A stretch of 64,000 nt of DNA from Candidatus Protoclostridium gallicola (GCA_904387375.1 CAJFLE010000009.1:62001-126000), one strand, 5' to 3'. Shown: positions 17,384-26,628, numbered from the stretch's first letter. Numbers and translations: made by a program. Notes: generated from the sequence alone by a model not told the origin.

Positions 17384-17449
17384 CGTGCGACGGATCCGGA
17401 ACCGACGGGCAGAATAACAAAAAAGGAGTAAGACAAAGGAGGGTTTTGT

Positions 17450-19189
17450 ATGAAACTGATCCTGCGATTTCTCAAACCGCACTGGAAACTGTGTCTGATC
17501 ATGATACTGCTTATCGCGATCGACGTGGCGGGCGCGCTTATAGTCCCTACGCTCGCTTCGAGAATGCTCAACGAGGGCATAGACGGCTCGCCGCTGGACG
17601 AACTTGCCGTCACCGCCGCAGCGATGGCGATAGCCGCGATCATTTCGGGCGCCGGCGGCGTACTCAGCGGCTACACATGCGCCGCGCTCACGTCGCGCGT
17701 GGGCAAAGATATGCGCGAGGCGCTGTACGACAAATCTCTCGAACTTGCGGTATCCGACTTCCGCACGTTCGGCGTCGCGTCCGTCACGACGAGAACGGTG
17801 TCCGACATCACGAACATACAGTTCGCACTGCTCAGCAGCTTTCAGATGGTGCTTCCCGTGCCCATCGTGTTCGTCATATCGCTCGCGCTTGCCTTTTCCA
17901 AGGACTGGCTGCTCGGGCTCGTACTGCTCGGCGTGCTTGTCGTAATTACCGTGATAGCTGTATTTATCATGCGCAGCGCTTCCCCGCTCTTCCGCCGGCT
18001 GCAGAAGCTGCTCGATAAAATGAGCGCGGTGCTGCTCGAAAACATCACCGGCGTACGCGTCGTGCGTGCGTTCAACAAGGAACAGAAGGAAACGGAACGG
18101 CTGGATTCCGCGTTTACCGAATATGCGGGCACGTCCATAAAAGCCAACCGCATGTTCGCCAGCCTGGACGGTCTGTCGTTCTTCGCGATCAACATGTTCG
18201 TCATCGTCGTATACGTACTCAGCGGTTTCCGCATAGTGGATACCGGCGGCGCCTTCCGGATCGGCGACATTACCGCGATAATCGAATACGCGCTGCTGGC
18301 GCTGTTCTACCTCATGATGGCGCAGATGATCATTCTCACACTGCCGCGCGCTTTCGAATGCGCGGGACGCGTACGCGCTGTGCTCGATTTCTCGCCCACA
18401 ATATGCGACAAAACCGAAACCGACGCCGTTCTCGTTGAGGGAGGAAACGACGTAATGAAGTTCGAGAACGTCGCGTTCCGTTTCGCGGATTCGGAAGAGT
18501 ATACGCTAAGGAATCTCAACTTTTCCTGCCGCAGAGGTACGACTACGGCCATAATAGGCGGCACGGGCAGCGGCAAATCCACCGTTGCCTCGCTGATGCT
18601 TCGTTTCAATGACGTCACCGAAGGACGCGTGACGCTGGACGGTACGGATATACGCGAAATGCCTCAGCGGCAGCTCCGCGACCGCCTGGCATACGTGCAG
18701 CAGCGCACGTGGCTGTTCTCGGGTACAATAGCCGACAATCTGCGCTTCGGCTGTAAAGACGCGACCGACGAAGAGCTTTGGCATGCGCTCGACGTCGCAC
18801 AGGCGGGAGACTTCGTGCGCTCGCTGCCCGACGGGCTCGGTTCATACGTCGCTCAGGGCGGCACCAACTTCTCCGGCGGACAGAAACAGCGTCTTTCCAT
18901 AGCCAGAGCGCTCGTGCGCAAGCCCGAACTCTATATCTTCGACGACAGTTTCTCGGCGCTCGACTTCAAAACGGACGCGGCGCTCAGAAAAGCGCTCGCC
19001 GAAGAGACGAAGGATTCCGCAGTCGTCATCATCGCTCAGCGAGTCAGCACCATACGTCATGCGGAACAGATCATCGTGCTGGGCGAGGGCAAACCCGTCG
19101 GCATAGGCACTCACGAGCAGCTGCTAGAAAGCTGTCCCGTTTACAGGGAAATTTACGAATCTCAGACAAAGGAGGCGGAAGCACAATGA
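17450..19189 (+). CDS. Heterodimeric ABC exporter subunit with degenerate ATP site
   Basis: A 579-residue fused permease-ATPase: six membrane segments in residues 1-310, then a nucleotide-binding domain with Walker A GGTGSGKST (about 370), the signature FSGGQKQRLSIARAL (about 475) and a Walker B reading YIFDDSFSALD. The catalytic Glu that normally follows the Walker B Asp is Asp here, which is the usual mark of the non-hydrolysing site in heterodimeric exporters such as LmrCD, BmrCD and TM287/288. The start follows a strong AAAGGAGG. Its stop overlaps the next gene by four bases. Substrate unknown; multidrug or lipid export is the usual role. Confidence 0.92.
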   Translation: MKLILRFLKPHWKLCLIMILLIAIDVAGALIVPTLASRMLNEGIDGSPLDELAVTAAAMAIAAIISGAGGVLSGYTCAALTSRVGKDMREALYDKSLELAVSDFRTFGVASVTTRTVSDITNIQFALLSSFQMVLPVPIVFVISLALAFSKDWLLGLVLLGVLVVITVIAVFIMRSASPLFRRLQKLLDKMSAVLLENITGVRVVRAFNKEQKETERLDSAFTEYAGTSIKANRMFASLDGLSFFAINMFVIVVYVLSGFRIVDTGGAFRIGDITAIIEYALLALFYLMMAQMIILTLPRAFECAGRVRAVLDFSPTICDKTETDAVLVEGGNDVMKFENVAFRFADSEEYTLRNLNFSCRRGTTTAIIGGTGSGKSTVASLMLRFNDVTEGRVTLDGTDIREMPQRQLRDRLAYVQQRTWLFSGTIADNLRFGCKDATDEELWHALDVAQAGDFVRSLPDGLGSYVAQGGTNFSGGQKQRLSIARALVRKPELYIFDDSFSALDFKTDAALRKALAEETKDSAVVIIAQRVSTIRHAEQIIVLGEGKPVGIGTHEQLLESCPVYREIYESQTKEAEAQ

Positions 19190-20994
19190 AAAGGCTTAAA
19201 AAAGAACGCGTGATTGCGGGTAACGCGCCCAAGTTTGCTGGCAGAACCGCGGCAAGACTGTTCGGTCAGCTGAAAAACCAGCGCGGCCGACTGATAGCCG
19301 TAGCCGTCTGCATCGTGATATATACGGTGCTGAACATATTCACACCGTATTATAGCGCCATCGTCGTGGACGCGCTCCTCGGCGCGATTAACGACGCGAT
19401 AAGCGGCAACGCTCCGTTTTCGATCGTATGGGAACCTCTCGGCCGGGAAATGACGATTCTGTGCGCCATGTACGCCGCGCTCGGCATCGTATATTACCTG
19501 CAGTCGTTTCTGATGGCGAGCGTCGCCGAAAGACTGATCCTTACGCTGCGCCGACAGATCGGCGTCAAGCTGCACAAACTGCCGCTGAAATTCTTTGACC
19601 GGAACAAACCGGGCGAGATTCTCAGCCGCGTGACGAGCGACCTCGACAAGGTGTCCGAAACGCTGCAGACAGGTCTGCTCAAACTGCTTACGTCCATAGG
19701 CACGGTCATAGGTTCGCTCGTATTCATGTTCGTACTCAATTATATACTCGCGCTCATATTCCTCGCCTTCTCCGCCATCAGCCTGATCATAACGAGGATC
19801 GTGGCGAAAAAGAACCTGATCTGCGCTGCGGAGCGGCAGGAAGCCATCGCCCGGCTGACCGGCATTGCGGAGGAGTATTACACGGGCAGAGACGTCATAA
19901 AGGCGTATAACCGCGAAAGCGAAAGCTGCGCCCGCGTTTCGGCCGGCGCGGAGAATGTGCGCGCGGCGGCGCAGAAAACGGACTTCCTTACCAACAGTAT
20001 AAACCCGCTCATCCGCTTTCTGTCCCGCCTGGCGCAGACCGTCATACTCTTCCTGCCCTGCGGCTGGATGATAGCCGGTTCCATGACGCCAGGCGTGGCG
20101 CAGGCGTTCTTCCAGTACATCAATCTCGCGGCGGAGCCGCTCACGGAGATGTCGTATATGATCAATTCCCTGCAGGCGGCGCTTGCGTCCGCGGAGCGTA
20201 CGTTCGAATTCCTCGACGACGAGGAGGAACAGCCGGACACCGACAATCCGGTCACGCTGGAAAGAGCGGAGGGGCGCATAGCGTTCGAGCACGTCAGTTT
20301 CGGATACTTCCCCGATAAAATTCTGATGAAGGACATAAGCTTCACGGCGCAGCCCGGACAGAAGATAGCTGTGGTCGGCTCCACCGGCGCCGGCAAAACC
20401 ACGCTCATAAACCTGCTCATGCGCTTCTACGAAGTCAACGGCGGAAGAATAACCATAGACGGCATACCGTCCACGTCGCTTACGCGCAATGGCCTGCGGC
20501 ATAACTTCGGTATGGTTCTGCAGGATACCTGGCTGTTCGGCGGCACGATAGCCGAAAACATAGCCTACGGAAAGCCGGACGCTACGCGCGAAGAAATCGT
20601 CGCGGCGGCGAAGATGGCAAAGGTGGACTACTTCATCCGGACGATGCCTCAGGGGTACGATACGGTGCTGTCCAACGACGCGGGCAACCTGTCCGTGGGG
20701 CAGCGACAGCTCATTACGATAGCGCGCGTATTCCTGTGCGATCCGCCCGTACTCATACTCGATGAGGCGACGTCCAGCGTCGATACGCGTACCGAGGCGG
20801 AGATAGGCAAGGCCATGGCCCGGCTGATGAGCGGACGCACAAGTTTCGTCATCGCGCACAGACTGTCCACGATAAGGGACGCGGACAACATACTGTTCAT
20901 GGAAAACGGCAATATCATCGAGCAGGGCGATCACCGGACGCTGCTCGCAAAAGGCGGAGCGTACGCGACGCTCTACAACAGCCAGTTCGCGTAA
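19186..20994 (+). CDS. Heterodimeric ABC exporter subunit with canonical ATP site
   Basis: A 602-residue partner of the preceding gene. It has a longer N-terminus (MKRLKKERV followed by about 25 residues) and six membrane segments to about residue 340. The ATPase has Walker A GSTGAGKTT (about 397), signature LSVGQRQ (about 501) and the canonical Walker B LILDEATSSVD. The open frame extends much further upstream, but the ATG at 19186 has AAAGGAGG in front and overlaps the previous stop as ATGA. Expression of the two halves is therefore coupled, as expected for an obligate heterodimer. The operon converges on the polyketide-like operon and could export its product, which is only a guess. Confidence 0.92.
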   Translation: MKRLKKERVIAGNAPKFAGRTAARLFGQLKNQRGRLIAVAVCIVIYTVLNIFTPYYSAIVVDALLGAINDAISGNAPFSIVWEPLGREMTILCAMYAALGIVYYLQSFLMASVAERLILTLRRQIGVKLHKLPLKFFDRNKPGEILSRVTSDLDKVSETLQTGLLKLLTSIGTVIGSLVFMFVLNYILALIFLAFSAISLIITRIVAKKNLICAAERQEAIARLTGIAEEYYTGRDVIKAYNRESESCARVSAGAENVRAAAQKTDFLTNSINPLIRFLSRLAQTVILFLPCGWMIAGSMTPGVAQAFFQYINLAAEPLTEMSYMINSLQAALASAERTFEFLDDEEEQPDTDNPVTLERAEGRIAFEHVSFGYFPDKILMKDISFTAQPGQKIAVVGSTGAGKTTLINLLMRFYEVNGGRITIDGIPSTSLTRNGLRHNFGMVLQDTWLFGGTIAENIAYGKPDATREEIVAAAKMAKVDYFIRTMPQGYDTVLSNDAGNLSVGQRQLITIARVFLCDPPVLILDEATSSVDTRTEAEIGKAMARLMSGRTSFVIAHRLSTIRDADNILFMENGNIIEQGDHRTLLAKGGAYATLYNSQFA

Positions 20995-21000
20995 ACGGAC

Positions 21001-21032
21001 AACTCCCGAAGGCATGCCTTCGGGAGTTTTTT
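21001..21032 (+). terminator. Terminator of the ABC exporter operon
   Basis: Perfect 13-base arms (21001-21013 and 21016-21028) form a 28-base palindrome with an AT centre, followed by a run of T. It lies between two convergent operons; the T-run favours termination on the plus strand. Confidence 0.9.
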
Positions 21033-21058
21033 GCTTTTACATCGTTTGAATAGCGCGT

Positions 21059-21484
21059 TTATTCGGGACGGGACGCTTTCAGCAGCGCGGCGTTCCACTC
21101 CGGATAATATGATTTGATCAGTACAGGCGCGCCCGTTTCCAGGCTTATGAAACAGTGCGAACTGGTCGCCGCGGCGAGCAGCCGTCCGGTGGCGGCGTCT
21201 TTCATCTCATACGACAGAAACAGCCGCGCGCCCGTATATTTGTCGAAGGACACCGTGATGTCCACGTCGTCGCCGAAGCGCGCCGACGATTTGTAATCCA
21301 CGGACAGCGACAGCACCGGCCCGGCGAATCCGTTCTCCTCCATGCCGTTATAGTTCAGTCCCAGCTGCGCGAGCGCGTCCACACGCGCGTCCTCCATCCA
21401 GCCCACGTATACGCTGTTATTTACCACGCGCATCATATCGCATTCGCGGTAAAGCACTTTGTGTCTGTAAGGTTTTGTTTTCAT
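21059..21484 (-). CDS. Acyl-CoA/acyl-ACP thioesterase, hot-dog (4HBT) family
   Basis: A 141-residue single hot-dog domain. YRECDMMRVVNNSVYVGWMEDAR is the YbgC/4HBT-type active-site segment, with Asp in the position that usually activates water (D in ECDMM), and SVDYKSSARFGDDVDI is the family's second block. It probably releases the finished acyl chain from the carrier protein. The start at 21484 overlaps the stop of the FAD oxidoreductase as ATGA with GGGAGCGG upstream, so the longer in-frame extension is not used. Last gene of the polyketide-like operon; similar thioesterases occur in aryl polyene clusters. Confidence 0.85.
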   Translation of the reverse strand: MKTKPYRHKVLYRECDMMRVVNNSVYVGWMEDARVDALAQLGLNYNGMEENGFAGPVLSLSVDYKSSARFGDDVDITVSFDKYTGARLFLSYEMKDAATGRLLAAATSSHCFISLETGAPVLIKSYYPEWNAALLKASRPE

Positions 21485-22989
21485 GACCGCTCCCTGTAAA
21501 TAAATTTTTTGCCGTCGCGCTTGCAGATGCGCTGCGCGGCGAAACGGCCGGTTATGGCCGCGGGCGGCATTCCCCCGCTGTGGAATATGCACTGGCCGGA
21601 CAGCAGGAAGTTGTCCAGCCCCTTGATTACGCCCTTCTCGGACAGCGACTTGCCCGCCGCCGTATGCACGAACCCCTGAAACGAGCCGTGGCGGCTGTTC
21701 AGATAGCGCTCGTAAGTGCACGGCGTGATGACGTCTATGACCGTCAGTCTGCCGCGGTATTCGGGATAGCGCTCCTCCGCTATGCGCAGCACGTCGGCGG
21801 CAAAGGCCTCTTTGGCGGCCTTATACGTGCCGTCATCCTTCTTACGCTTCCACCAGAAGTACATATCGTCGCCGCCGAGTATGCCTGCCTGCAGCACGCT
21901 CGTGCCCGCGGGACGCTTCATGGTTTTGTCGTAGGAATAATTGCGCAGCGTTACGGCGCGGTATTCCCTGTCCAGCGTTATGGGCTCGTCGAAATGCACG
22001 TGCGCGCCCAGCGGCTTGTCCGACAGATCGGCGTCCGCTCTGAACACCGCGGTCGTATACGTATATATGGGATACGTCTTTCTGTCGCCGAGGCGGTCGT
22101 CTATCTTCCTGACGGGATATCTGCCGCCCAGCAGTTTTTTGAGACAGTGTTCCGCCGCCACCGACGACACAACCCAGTCCGCGGGTATGAATTCGCCGCC
22201 GGCAAGCTCGACGCCCGTCGCCCGTCTTCCCTCTATGCGTACGCGCTCCGCCTCAGCGCCCAGACGGAACTTTCCGCCCAGCGAGGTATATCTCTTTGCC
22301 ATGCGCTCTGCGAGCGGCCGCGAGCCGCCTATCGGTATGCCGCCGTTATGCGCCGTAACGTGCGCGAGCATATACAGCATGCTCATGAGATTATAACCCG
22401 GAGCCATATACGACTCGAAGAACGAGCGCAGATATTCGTTCCGGAATTTTTTCGCGTATTCGGCGCATCCCACCTTGGACATCCTGCTCACCCAGTAATA
22501 GTCGCCGCCCATGGTCACCGCGACCTTTATCAGGCGCGGCAGACTCATGTGGTCGACCGGTTTGTCCACCGGGCCTTCTATGCGCTGGAAACGGCGCACG
22601 AGCTTGCAGAAACGGCGTATTTCCTTCTCGTCCTCGGGAGCGAACGCGAGCAGTTCCGCCTGCAGACGGTCGACGTCCGCCCACACGGTGAAGCCGCGGC
22701 CGCCGCCGAAATCGAAACGGGCGAAATCGTCCTGAAAATATATCTCGGTGTTGTCGTCTATCGCGCCGGTGTCGCGCCACAGGTCGTAATACGAACTGCC
22801 GGGATTGACTCCCGTCATCCAGTGAATGCATCCGTCTATGTAACAGCCGCCGCGCTCCCAGCCCGTGCATGCGCCGCCGGGCACGGCATTCTTTTCCACG
22901 ATAAGAGTATCGTAGCCGTTGAGCTGAAGATAGATACCCGTCGTCATGCCGGATATGCCGCCGCCTATTATTACGACTTTCTTTCCCAT
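21481..22989 (-). CDS. FAD-dependent phytoene desaturase/retinol saturase-like oxidoreductase
   Basis: A 502-residue flavoprotein. KKVVIIGGGISGMTTGIYLQ is the Rossmann dinucleotide motif (GxGxxG with E35 downstream in IVEKNAVPGGACTGW), and the C-terminus LSGQCIFHSGGMPPAAITG is the second FAD contact found in CrtI, CrtO and all-trans-retinol saturase relatives. These enzymes add or remove hydrogens, or isomerise, conjugated polyenes. In this operon it is the best candidate for tailoring a polyene chain. The start at 22989 has GGGAGGAAT in front; it overlaps the PPTase gene by 19 bp. No carotenoid synthesis genes are present in the window. Confidence 0.88.
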   Translation of the reverse strand: MGKKVVIIGGGISGMTTGIYLQLNGYDTLIVEKNAVPGGACTGWERGGCYIDGCIHWMTGVNPGSSYYDLWRDTGAIDDNTEIYFQDDFARFDFGGGRGFTVWADVDRLQAELLAFAPEDEKEIRRFCKLVRRFQRIEGPVDKPVDHMSLPRLIKVAVTMGGDYYWVSRMSKVGCAEYAKKFRNEYLRSFFESYMAPGYNLMSMLYMLAHVTAHNGGIPIGGSRPLAERMAKRYTSLGGKFRLGAEAERVRIEGRRATGVELAGGEFIPADWVVSSVAAEHCLKKLLGGRYPVRKIDDRLGDRKTYPIYTYTTAVFRADADLSDKPLGAHVHFDEPITLDREYRAVTLRNYSYDKTMKRPAGTSVLQAGILGGDDMYFWWKRKKDDGTYKAAKEAFAADVLRIAEERYPEYRGRLTVIDVITPCTYERYLNSRHGSFQGFVHTAAGKSLSEKGVIKGLDNFLLSGQCIFHSGGMPPAAITGRFAAQRICKRDGKKFIYRERS

Positions 22990-23573
22990 CTGATTCCTCC
23001 CGCGGTCGAGATATCCTCCCCGCCGCATACGCTGACTATATACTTATCTCCGCCGTAGCGCAGCAAGTAGACGCCGAAATCTTCCGCCGCCGTGTCCACG
23101 GCGCGCAGGTCGCAGTCCACGCCGCGGCCGTCGCGCTTGAGCAGCGCCTCTTTTTTCGTCCAGACGGTGAAAAACTTTTCCGCCGTCATCTCACCCGCCC
23201 ATGCCAGTTCGGAGGGCGAAAAGTGCCGCTCCGCCAGCGCGGCGGCGTTTCGCACGTCGCGCACGCGCTCTATGTCTATGCCGACGTCGGAGTCCGACAG
23301 GGCGCAGACGGCAAGCGACCCCGAATGGGATATGCCGAACTTAATGTCGCTGCCGGCGAAATACGGCCTGCCGCTCTTTTCGCGCGCAAGCACGAGCGGC
23401 GCGGGATCCACGCCCGCCTTTTCAAGCAAAAACAGCAGAGCGCGCAGACCCGCGGCGCTCTGCCGTCTCGAGTTTTCGTTGGGACGCGACATTATCGCGC
23501 CTATATAGTCCGCGGAAGATGCGAATGCGGACAGATCATAGTCCGCGTCCGCGGCCGCAGCGCAGACAAGCAT
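22971..23573 (-). CDS. 4'-phosphopantetheinyl transferase (Sfp-like)
   Basis: A 200-residue protein. FGISHSGSLAVCALSDSDVG and then IDIERVR give the metal and CoA-binding Asp, and FFTVWTKKEALLKRDG carries the WxxKEA motif. This is the longer Sfp/Gsp type rather than the short AcpS of primary metabolism, in line with a specialised carrier protein. It would load the phosphopantetheine arm onto the two ACPs of this operon. The true start is the ATG at 23573, which shares one base with the stop of the carboxyltransferase gene (TGATG); translation must reinitiate, because no Shine-Dalgarno is visible. Confidence 0.88.
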   Translation of the reverse strand: MLVCAAAADADYDLSAFASSADYIGAIMSRPNENSRRQSAAGLRALLFLLEKAGVDPAPLVLAREKSGRPYFAGSDIKFGISHSGSLAVCALSDSDVGIDIERVRDVRNAAALAERHFSPSELAWAGEMTAEKFFTVWTKKEALLKRDGRGVDCDLRAVDTAAEDFGVYLLRYGGDKYIVSVCGGEDISTAGGIRWERKS

Positions 23574-25117
23574 CACAGAGGAAGGTTGCCGTGCTTCTTG
23601 GCGGGAACGGACTGTTTTTTGGACTGAAGCATGACGAGCGCGCTGACGATCCTGTCCTTGGTTTCCTCGGGCAGTATGACTTCGTCGACGTAGCCGCGCG
23701 CCGCGGCGACGTACGGGTTCATGAACTTCTCCTCGTATTCGGAGATGATCTTCTGCCGCTCTGCCGCCTTGTCCTCGGCCGCTTCGATGCGCTTGCGCCC
23801 GATGATGTTCGCGGCGCCGTCGGCGCCCATGACGGCTATTTCCGCAATGGGCCATGCGAGCACGACGTCCGCGCCCAGTCCCTTGGAGTTCATCGCTATA
23901 TACGCGCCGCCGTACGCTTTGCGCATGATAAGGCTGACCTTGGGAACGGTGGCTTCGGAGTACGCGTACAGCATCTTCGCGCCGTGGCGGATTATGCCGC
24001 TGTATTCCTGCTGCTTTCCGGGCAGGAACGCGGGCACGTCCACGAGGGTGACGATGGGAATGTTGAAGCAGTCGCAGAAGCGTATGAAGCGGGCGGCCTT
24101 GTCGCTGGCGTTGAAGTCGAGCGAGCCCGCCATGGCGTTGGGCTGGTTGGCAACCACACCCACCGTCTTGTGCCCTATACGCACGAAGCCTATGACGATA
24201 TTCTTGGCGAATTCGGCCTGCACTTCGAGGAAGGTGCCGCGGTCGGCAAGTTCTTCTATGACGCGGCGCACATCGTACGCCGTCTTTTTGTTGTCGGGGA
24301 CTACGGACTGGAAGCCCGTGGCCTTGGCTATGGCCTTTTCGTCGTAACGCGTCGGTTCTTCCTCGTAGCTGGAGGGCAGATAGCCGAGCAGAATGCGTAT
24401 GCCGTTGAGGCAGGCCTTGTCGTCGGGATACGAGAAGTGCGCGACGCCGCTCTTCGCGGTATGCACCGCCGCGCCGCCGAGCTCCGCGTTGGTGACGGTT
24501 TCGCCCGTCACGGCCTTGATGACCTGCGGGCCGGTAATGTACATCTGGCTGGTCTGCTCGGTCATGAAAATGAAGTCGCAGAGCGCGGGAGCGTAACACG
24601 CTCCGCCGGCGCAGGGGCCCATGATGGCCGCTATCTGCGGCACCACGCCGCTCATGCGGGAGTGGCGGTAGAATATTCCGCCGTAACCGGACAGCGAGTC
24701 TATGCCCTCTTCTATTCTGGCGCCGCCGCTGTCGTTTATGGACAGGAAGGGCGCGCGCATGTCGTACGCCATGTCCATGACGCGGCAGATCTTCTGCGCC
24801 TGAGCCTCGCCGAGGCTGCCGCCGCCGACGGTGAAGTCCTGCGACGAAGCGTATACGAGCTTGCCCGCAACGCGGCCGTAGCCGGTTATGACGCCGTCTC
24901 CGGGCACTTTCTTTTTATCCATGCCGAAATCGGTTATGCGCGATTCGGCGAGCGAGTTTATTTCCACGAACGTGCCGCGGTCGAAGAGATATTCGAGGCG
25001 CTCGCGCGCGGTCATTTTGCCCGACGCGTGCTGCTTCTCCACCCTTGCCGCGCCGCCGCCCGCTTCGTGAGCGGCGCGTTTATCCTTAAGCGTTTGTATA
25101 CTTTTCGTTTCCCACAT
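23573..25117 (-). CDS. Acyl-CoA carboxylase carboxyltransferase (PccB/MmdA type)
   Basis: A 514-residue crotonase-fold carboxyltransferase with both halves in one chain, as in propionyl-CoA carboxylase beta and methylmalonyl-CoA decarboxylase alpha. KMTARERLEYLFDRGTFVEI, INDSGGARIEEG, IAAIMGPCAGGACYAPALCD and, in the C-terminal half, VDVPAFLPGKQQEYSGIIRHG are clear family blocks. It would make malonyl-CoA (or a branched homologue) for chain extension, but no biotin carboxylase or biotin carrier gene lies in the window. It overlaps the fabD-like gene by 32 bp and is coupled to the PPTase gene downstream. Confidence 0.9.
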   Translation of the reverse strand: MWETKSIQTLKDKRAAHEAGGGAARVEKQHASGKMTARERLEYLFDRGTFVEINSLAESRITDFGMDKKKVPGDGVITGYGRVAGKLVYASSQDFTVGGGSLGEAQAQKICRVMDMAYDMRAPFLSINDSGGARIEEGIDSLSGYGGIFYRHSRMSGVVPQIAAIMGPCAGGACYAPALCDFIFMTEQTSQMYITGPQVIKAVTGETVTNAELGGAAVHTAKSGVAHFSYPDDKACLNGIRILLGYLPSSYEEEPTRYDEKAIAKATGFQSVVPDNKKTAYDVRRVIEELADRGTFLEVQAEFAKNIVIGFVRIGHKTVGVVANQPNAMAGSLDFNASDKAARFIRFCDCFNIPIVTLVDVPAFLPGKQQEYSGIIRHGAKMLYAYSEATVPKVSLIMRKAYGGAYIAMNSKGLGADVVLAWPIAEIAVMGADGAANIIGRKRIEAAEDKAAERQKIISEYEEKFMNPYVAAARGYVDEVILPEETKDRIVSALVMLQSKKQSVPAKKHGNLPL

Positions 25118-26060
25118 TGTTTATTTCACCGTTAATATGCAGTTTGTCGAGGTCGGCAACCGTCGATACCGTCACGACGGGGATTGCTCTGTCTATGCGT
25201 TTCATAAAGCCCGCCAGCGTCTTGCCGGGGCCTATTTCCACGAAATCGGTCACGCCGAGGTCGAGCATGGCGCGCACGGACTGCTCCCAGCGCACCGGCG
25301 ACGATACCTGACGCGTAAGCGATTCCTTTATGCCGTCCGCAGTCGTCACGGGAAGCGCCGTCACGTTTGCGACATACGGCTTGATGGGATCGCGGAAGGT
25401 CACGTTTTCCAGCTCCGCGGCCAGCTTCTCGCCTGCAACGGCGAGCATGGGCGAATGGAAGGGGCCGCTGACGTTGAGCGGCGCGACGAGCTTTGCGCCC
25501 GCTTCCTTGAAACGCTCGCCCGCATAGTCCACCGCCTGCTTGTGGCCGGATATGACTATCTGACCGGGGCAGTTGTAGTTGGCAGGCACGACGCAGAGTC
25601 CCGTTTTGGCGGCCACGTCGGCGCAGATTTTCTCCACCGTCTCTGCGTCCATGCCTATGATGGCGGACATTCCGCCGCGGCCGGCGGGCACCGCGTTCTC
25701 CATGTAAATGCCGCGCTTGCGCACTACGCGAACAGCGTCGCCGTAGTTCATGGCGCCGCACGCCACGAGCGCGGAATACTCGCCGAGGGAAAGCCCCGCG
25801 GTCACGTCAGCCTCTATGCCGAGACGGCGCACGCCTTCGAGTATGCACACTTCGGCGACGAGCATTGCCGCCTGCGTGAATTCGGTCTTGTTGATAAGAT
25901 CGTTTTCGTCGAACATTATTCCGCGGAGATTGAAGTCGAGCAGATCGGCGGCGTAGTCCACCGCCTGGCGGCACTCGGCGAAAGTATCGTAGAAATCCTT
26001 CGCCATGCCGACGTACTGCGCTCCCTGTCCGGGAAATATGAATGCTGTTTTCTTTTCCAT
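25086..26060 (-). CDS. fabD: Malonyl-CoA:ACP transacylase
   Basis: A 324-residue acyltransferase that loads malonyl units onto the carrier protein. FPGQGAQYVGMAKDF opens the domain; the nucleophile motif reads GLSLGEYSAL, with Leu in place of the His of the usual GHSxGE; FHSPML near residue 200 supplies the catalytic His; PANYNCPGQIVISG is conserved. The protein runs slightly past the normal FabD C-terminus. The 32-bp overlap with the downstream carboxyltransferase, in another frame, is long but both starts look real. Being inside this operon, it probably serves the two local ACPs. Confidence 0.92.
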   Translation of the reverse strand: MEKKTAFIFPGQGAQYVGMAKDFYDTFAECRQAVDYAADLLDFNLRGIMFDENDLINKTEFTQAAMLVAEVCILEGVRRLGIEADVTAGLSLGEYSALVACGAMNYGDAVRVVRKRGIYMENAVPAGRGGMSAIIGMDAETVEKICADVAAKTGLCVVPANYNCPGQIVISGHKQAVDYAGERFKEAGAKLVAPLNVSGPFHSPMLAVAGEKLAAELENVTFRDPIKPYVANVTALPVTTADGIKESLTRQVSSPVRWEQSVRAMLDLGVTDFVEIGPGKTLAGFMKRIDRAIPVVTVSTVADLDKLHINGEINNVGNEKYTNA

Positions 26061-26083
26061 GATTATCCTCCGGCGTCCGGCGG

Positions 26084-26542
26084 TTACGAATAAAGCTGAG
26101 ATTTCTTCGCAGCCGTGAACGACAGCTCGCCTTTGGCGCGGAGCTGACCGTCTACGGACGCTTTGACCGCAAACTTATACAGACCGCCCGCAGCCATGAG
26201 CACGTTGGCTTCCAGAGTCAGCGTGTCGCCGGGCACGACGGCCTTCACGAACTTGAACGCGTCGGCTTTGAGAAGAACGTATACGGTATCCGGATCGCTC
26301 ATCGAGCCGTCGCCCGGGTCTATGACCAGCGAGCAGAGCTGCGCGAGCGATTCGATGATGAGCACGCCGGGCATGACCGGCATTTCGGGGAAATGTCCCG
26401 CGAAATACGGCTCGTTGACCGATACGTTCTTGATGCCTTTCGCATACTCGTTCGGTCTGATTTCGGTCACCTTTTCCACCATCTGGAACGGCGGCCGCTG
26501 TTTTATTCTTTTATTGATATCTAAAATATTCATTATTACCAT
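26084..26542 (-). CDS. fabZ: 3-hydroxyacyl-ACP dehydratase (FabZ-like)
   Basis: A 152-residue hot-dog dehydratase. PPFQMVEKVTEI and YFAGHFPEMPVMPGVLIIES followed by LAQ are the FabZ signatures, with the catalytic His in GHFP and the Glu in LIIES. The reaction makes trans-2-enoyl-ACP. With no enoyl reductase encoded beside it, successive rounds would leave the double bonds in place. Two close starts exist (26542 and 26533, MNILD); the choice is not decided by a clear Shine-Dalgarno. A 99-base inverted-repeat element separates it from the ketoreductase gene. Confidence 0.9.
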   Translation of the reverse strand: MVIMNILDINKRIKQRPPFQMVEKVTEIRPNEYAKGIKNVSVNEPYFAGHFPEMPVMPGVLIIESLAQLCSLVIDPGDGSMSDPDTVYVLLKADAFKFVKAVVPGDTLTLEANVLMAAGGLYKFAVKASVDGQLRAKGELSFTAAKKSQLYS

Positions 26543-26628
26543 AGCTCATATTTCGCGCCGATTACACTGTAAATTATTAAACCCTATTGTTTCCTTGTGA
26601 ACCCGACATGGCAGCGAATGCGGTGAGA

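Larger units (their letters stand above)
17014..17449. other. Divergent intergenic region between glycan operon and ABC exporter
   Basis: No gene seen. It holds a minus-strand promoter for the glycan operon, an A/T-flanked hairpin at about 17185-17211 (ACGGCG/CGCCGT) that could stop antisense transcription, and the plus-strand promoter, two hairpins and a terminator of the ABC leader. Confidence 0.7.

Noticed and set aside
18778..19185. N-terminal extension of the second ABC subunit
   Set aside because: It is an out-of-frame reading of the first subunit's ATPase region; the ATG at 19186 has a strong Shine-Dalgarno and a four-base overlap.
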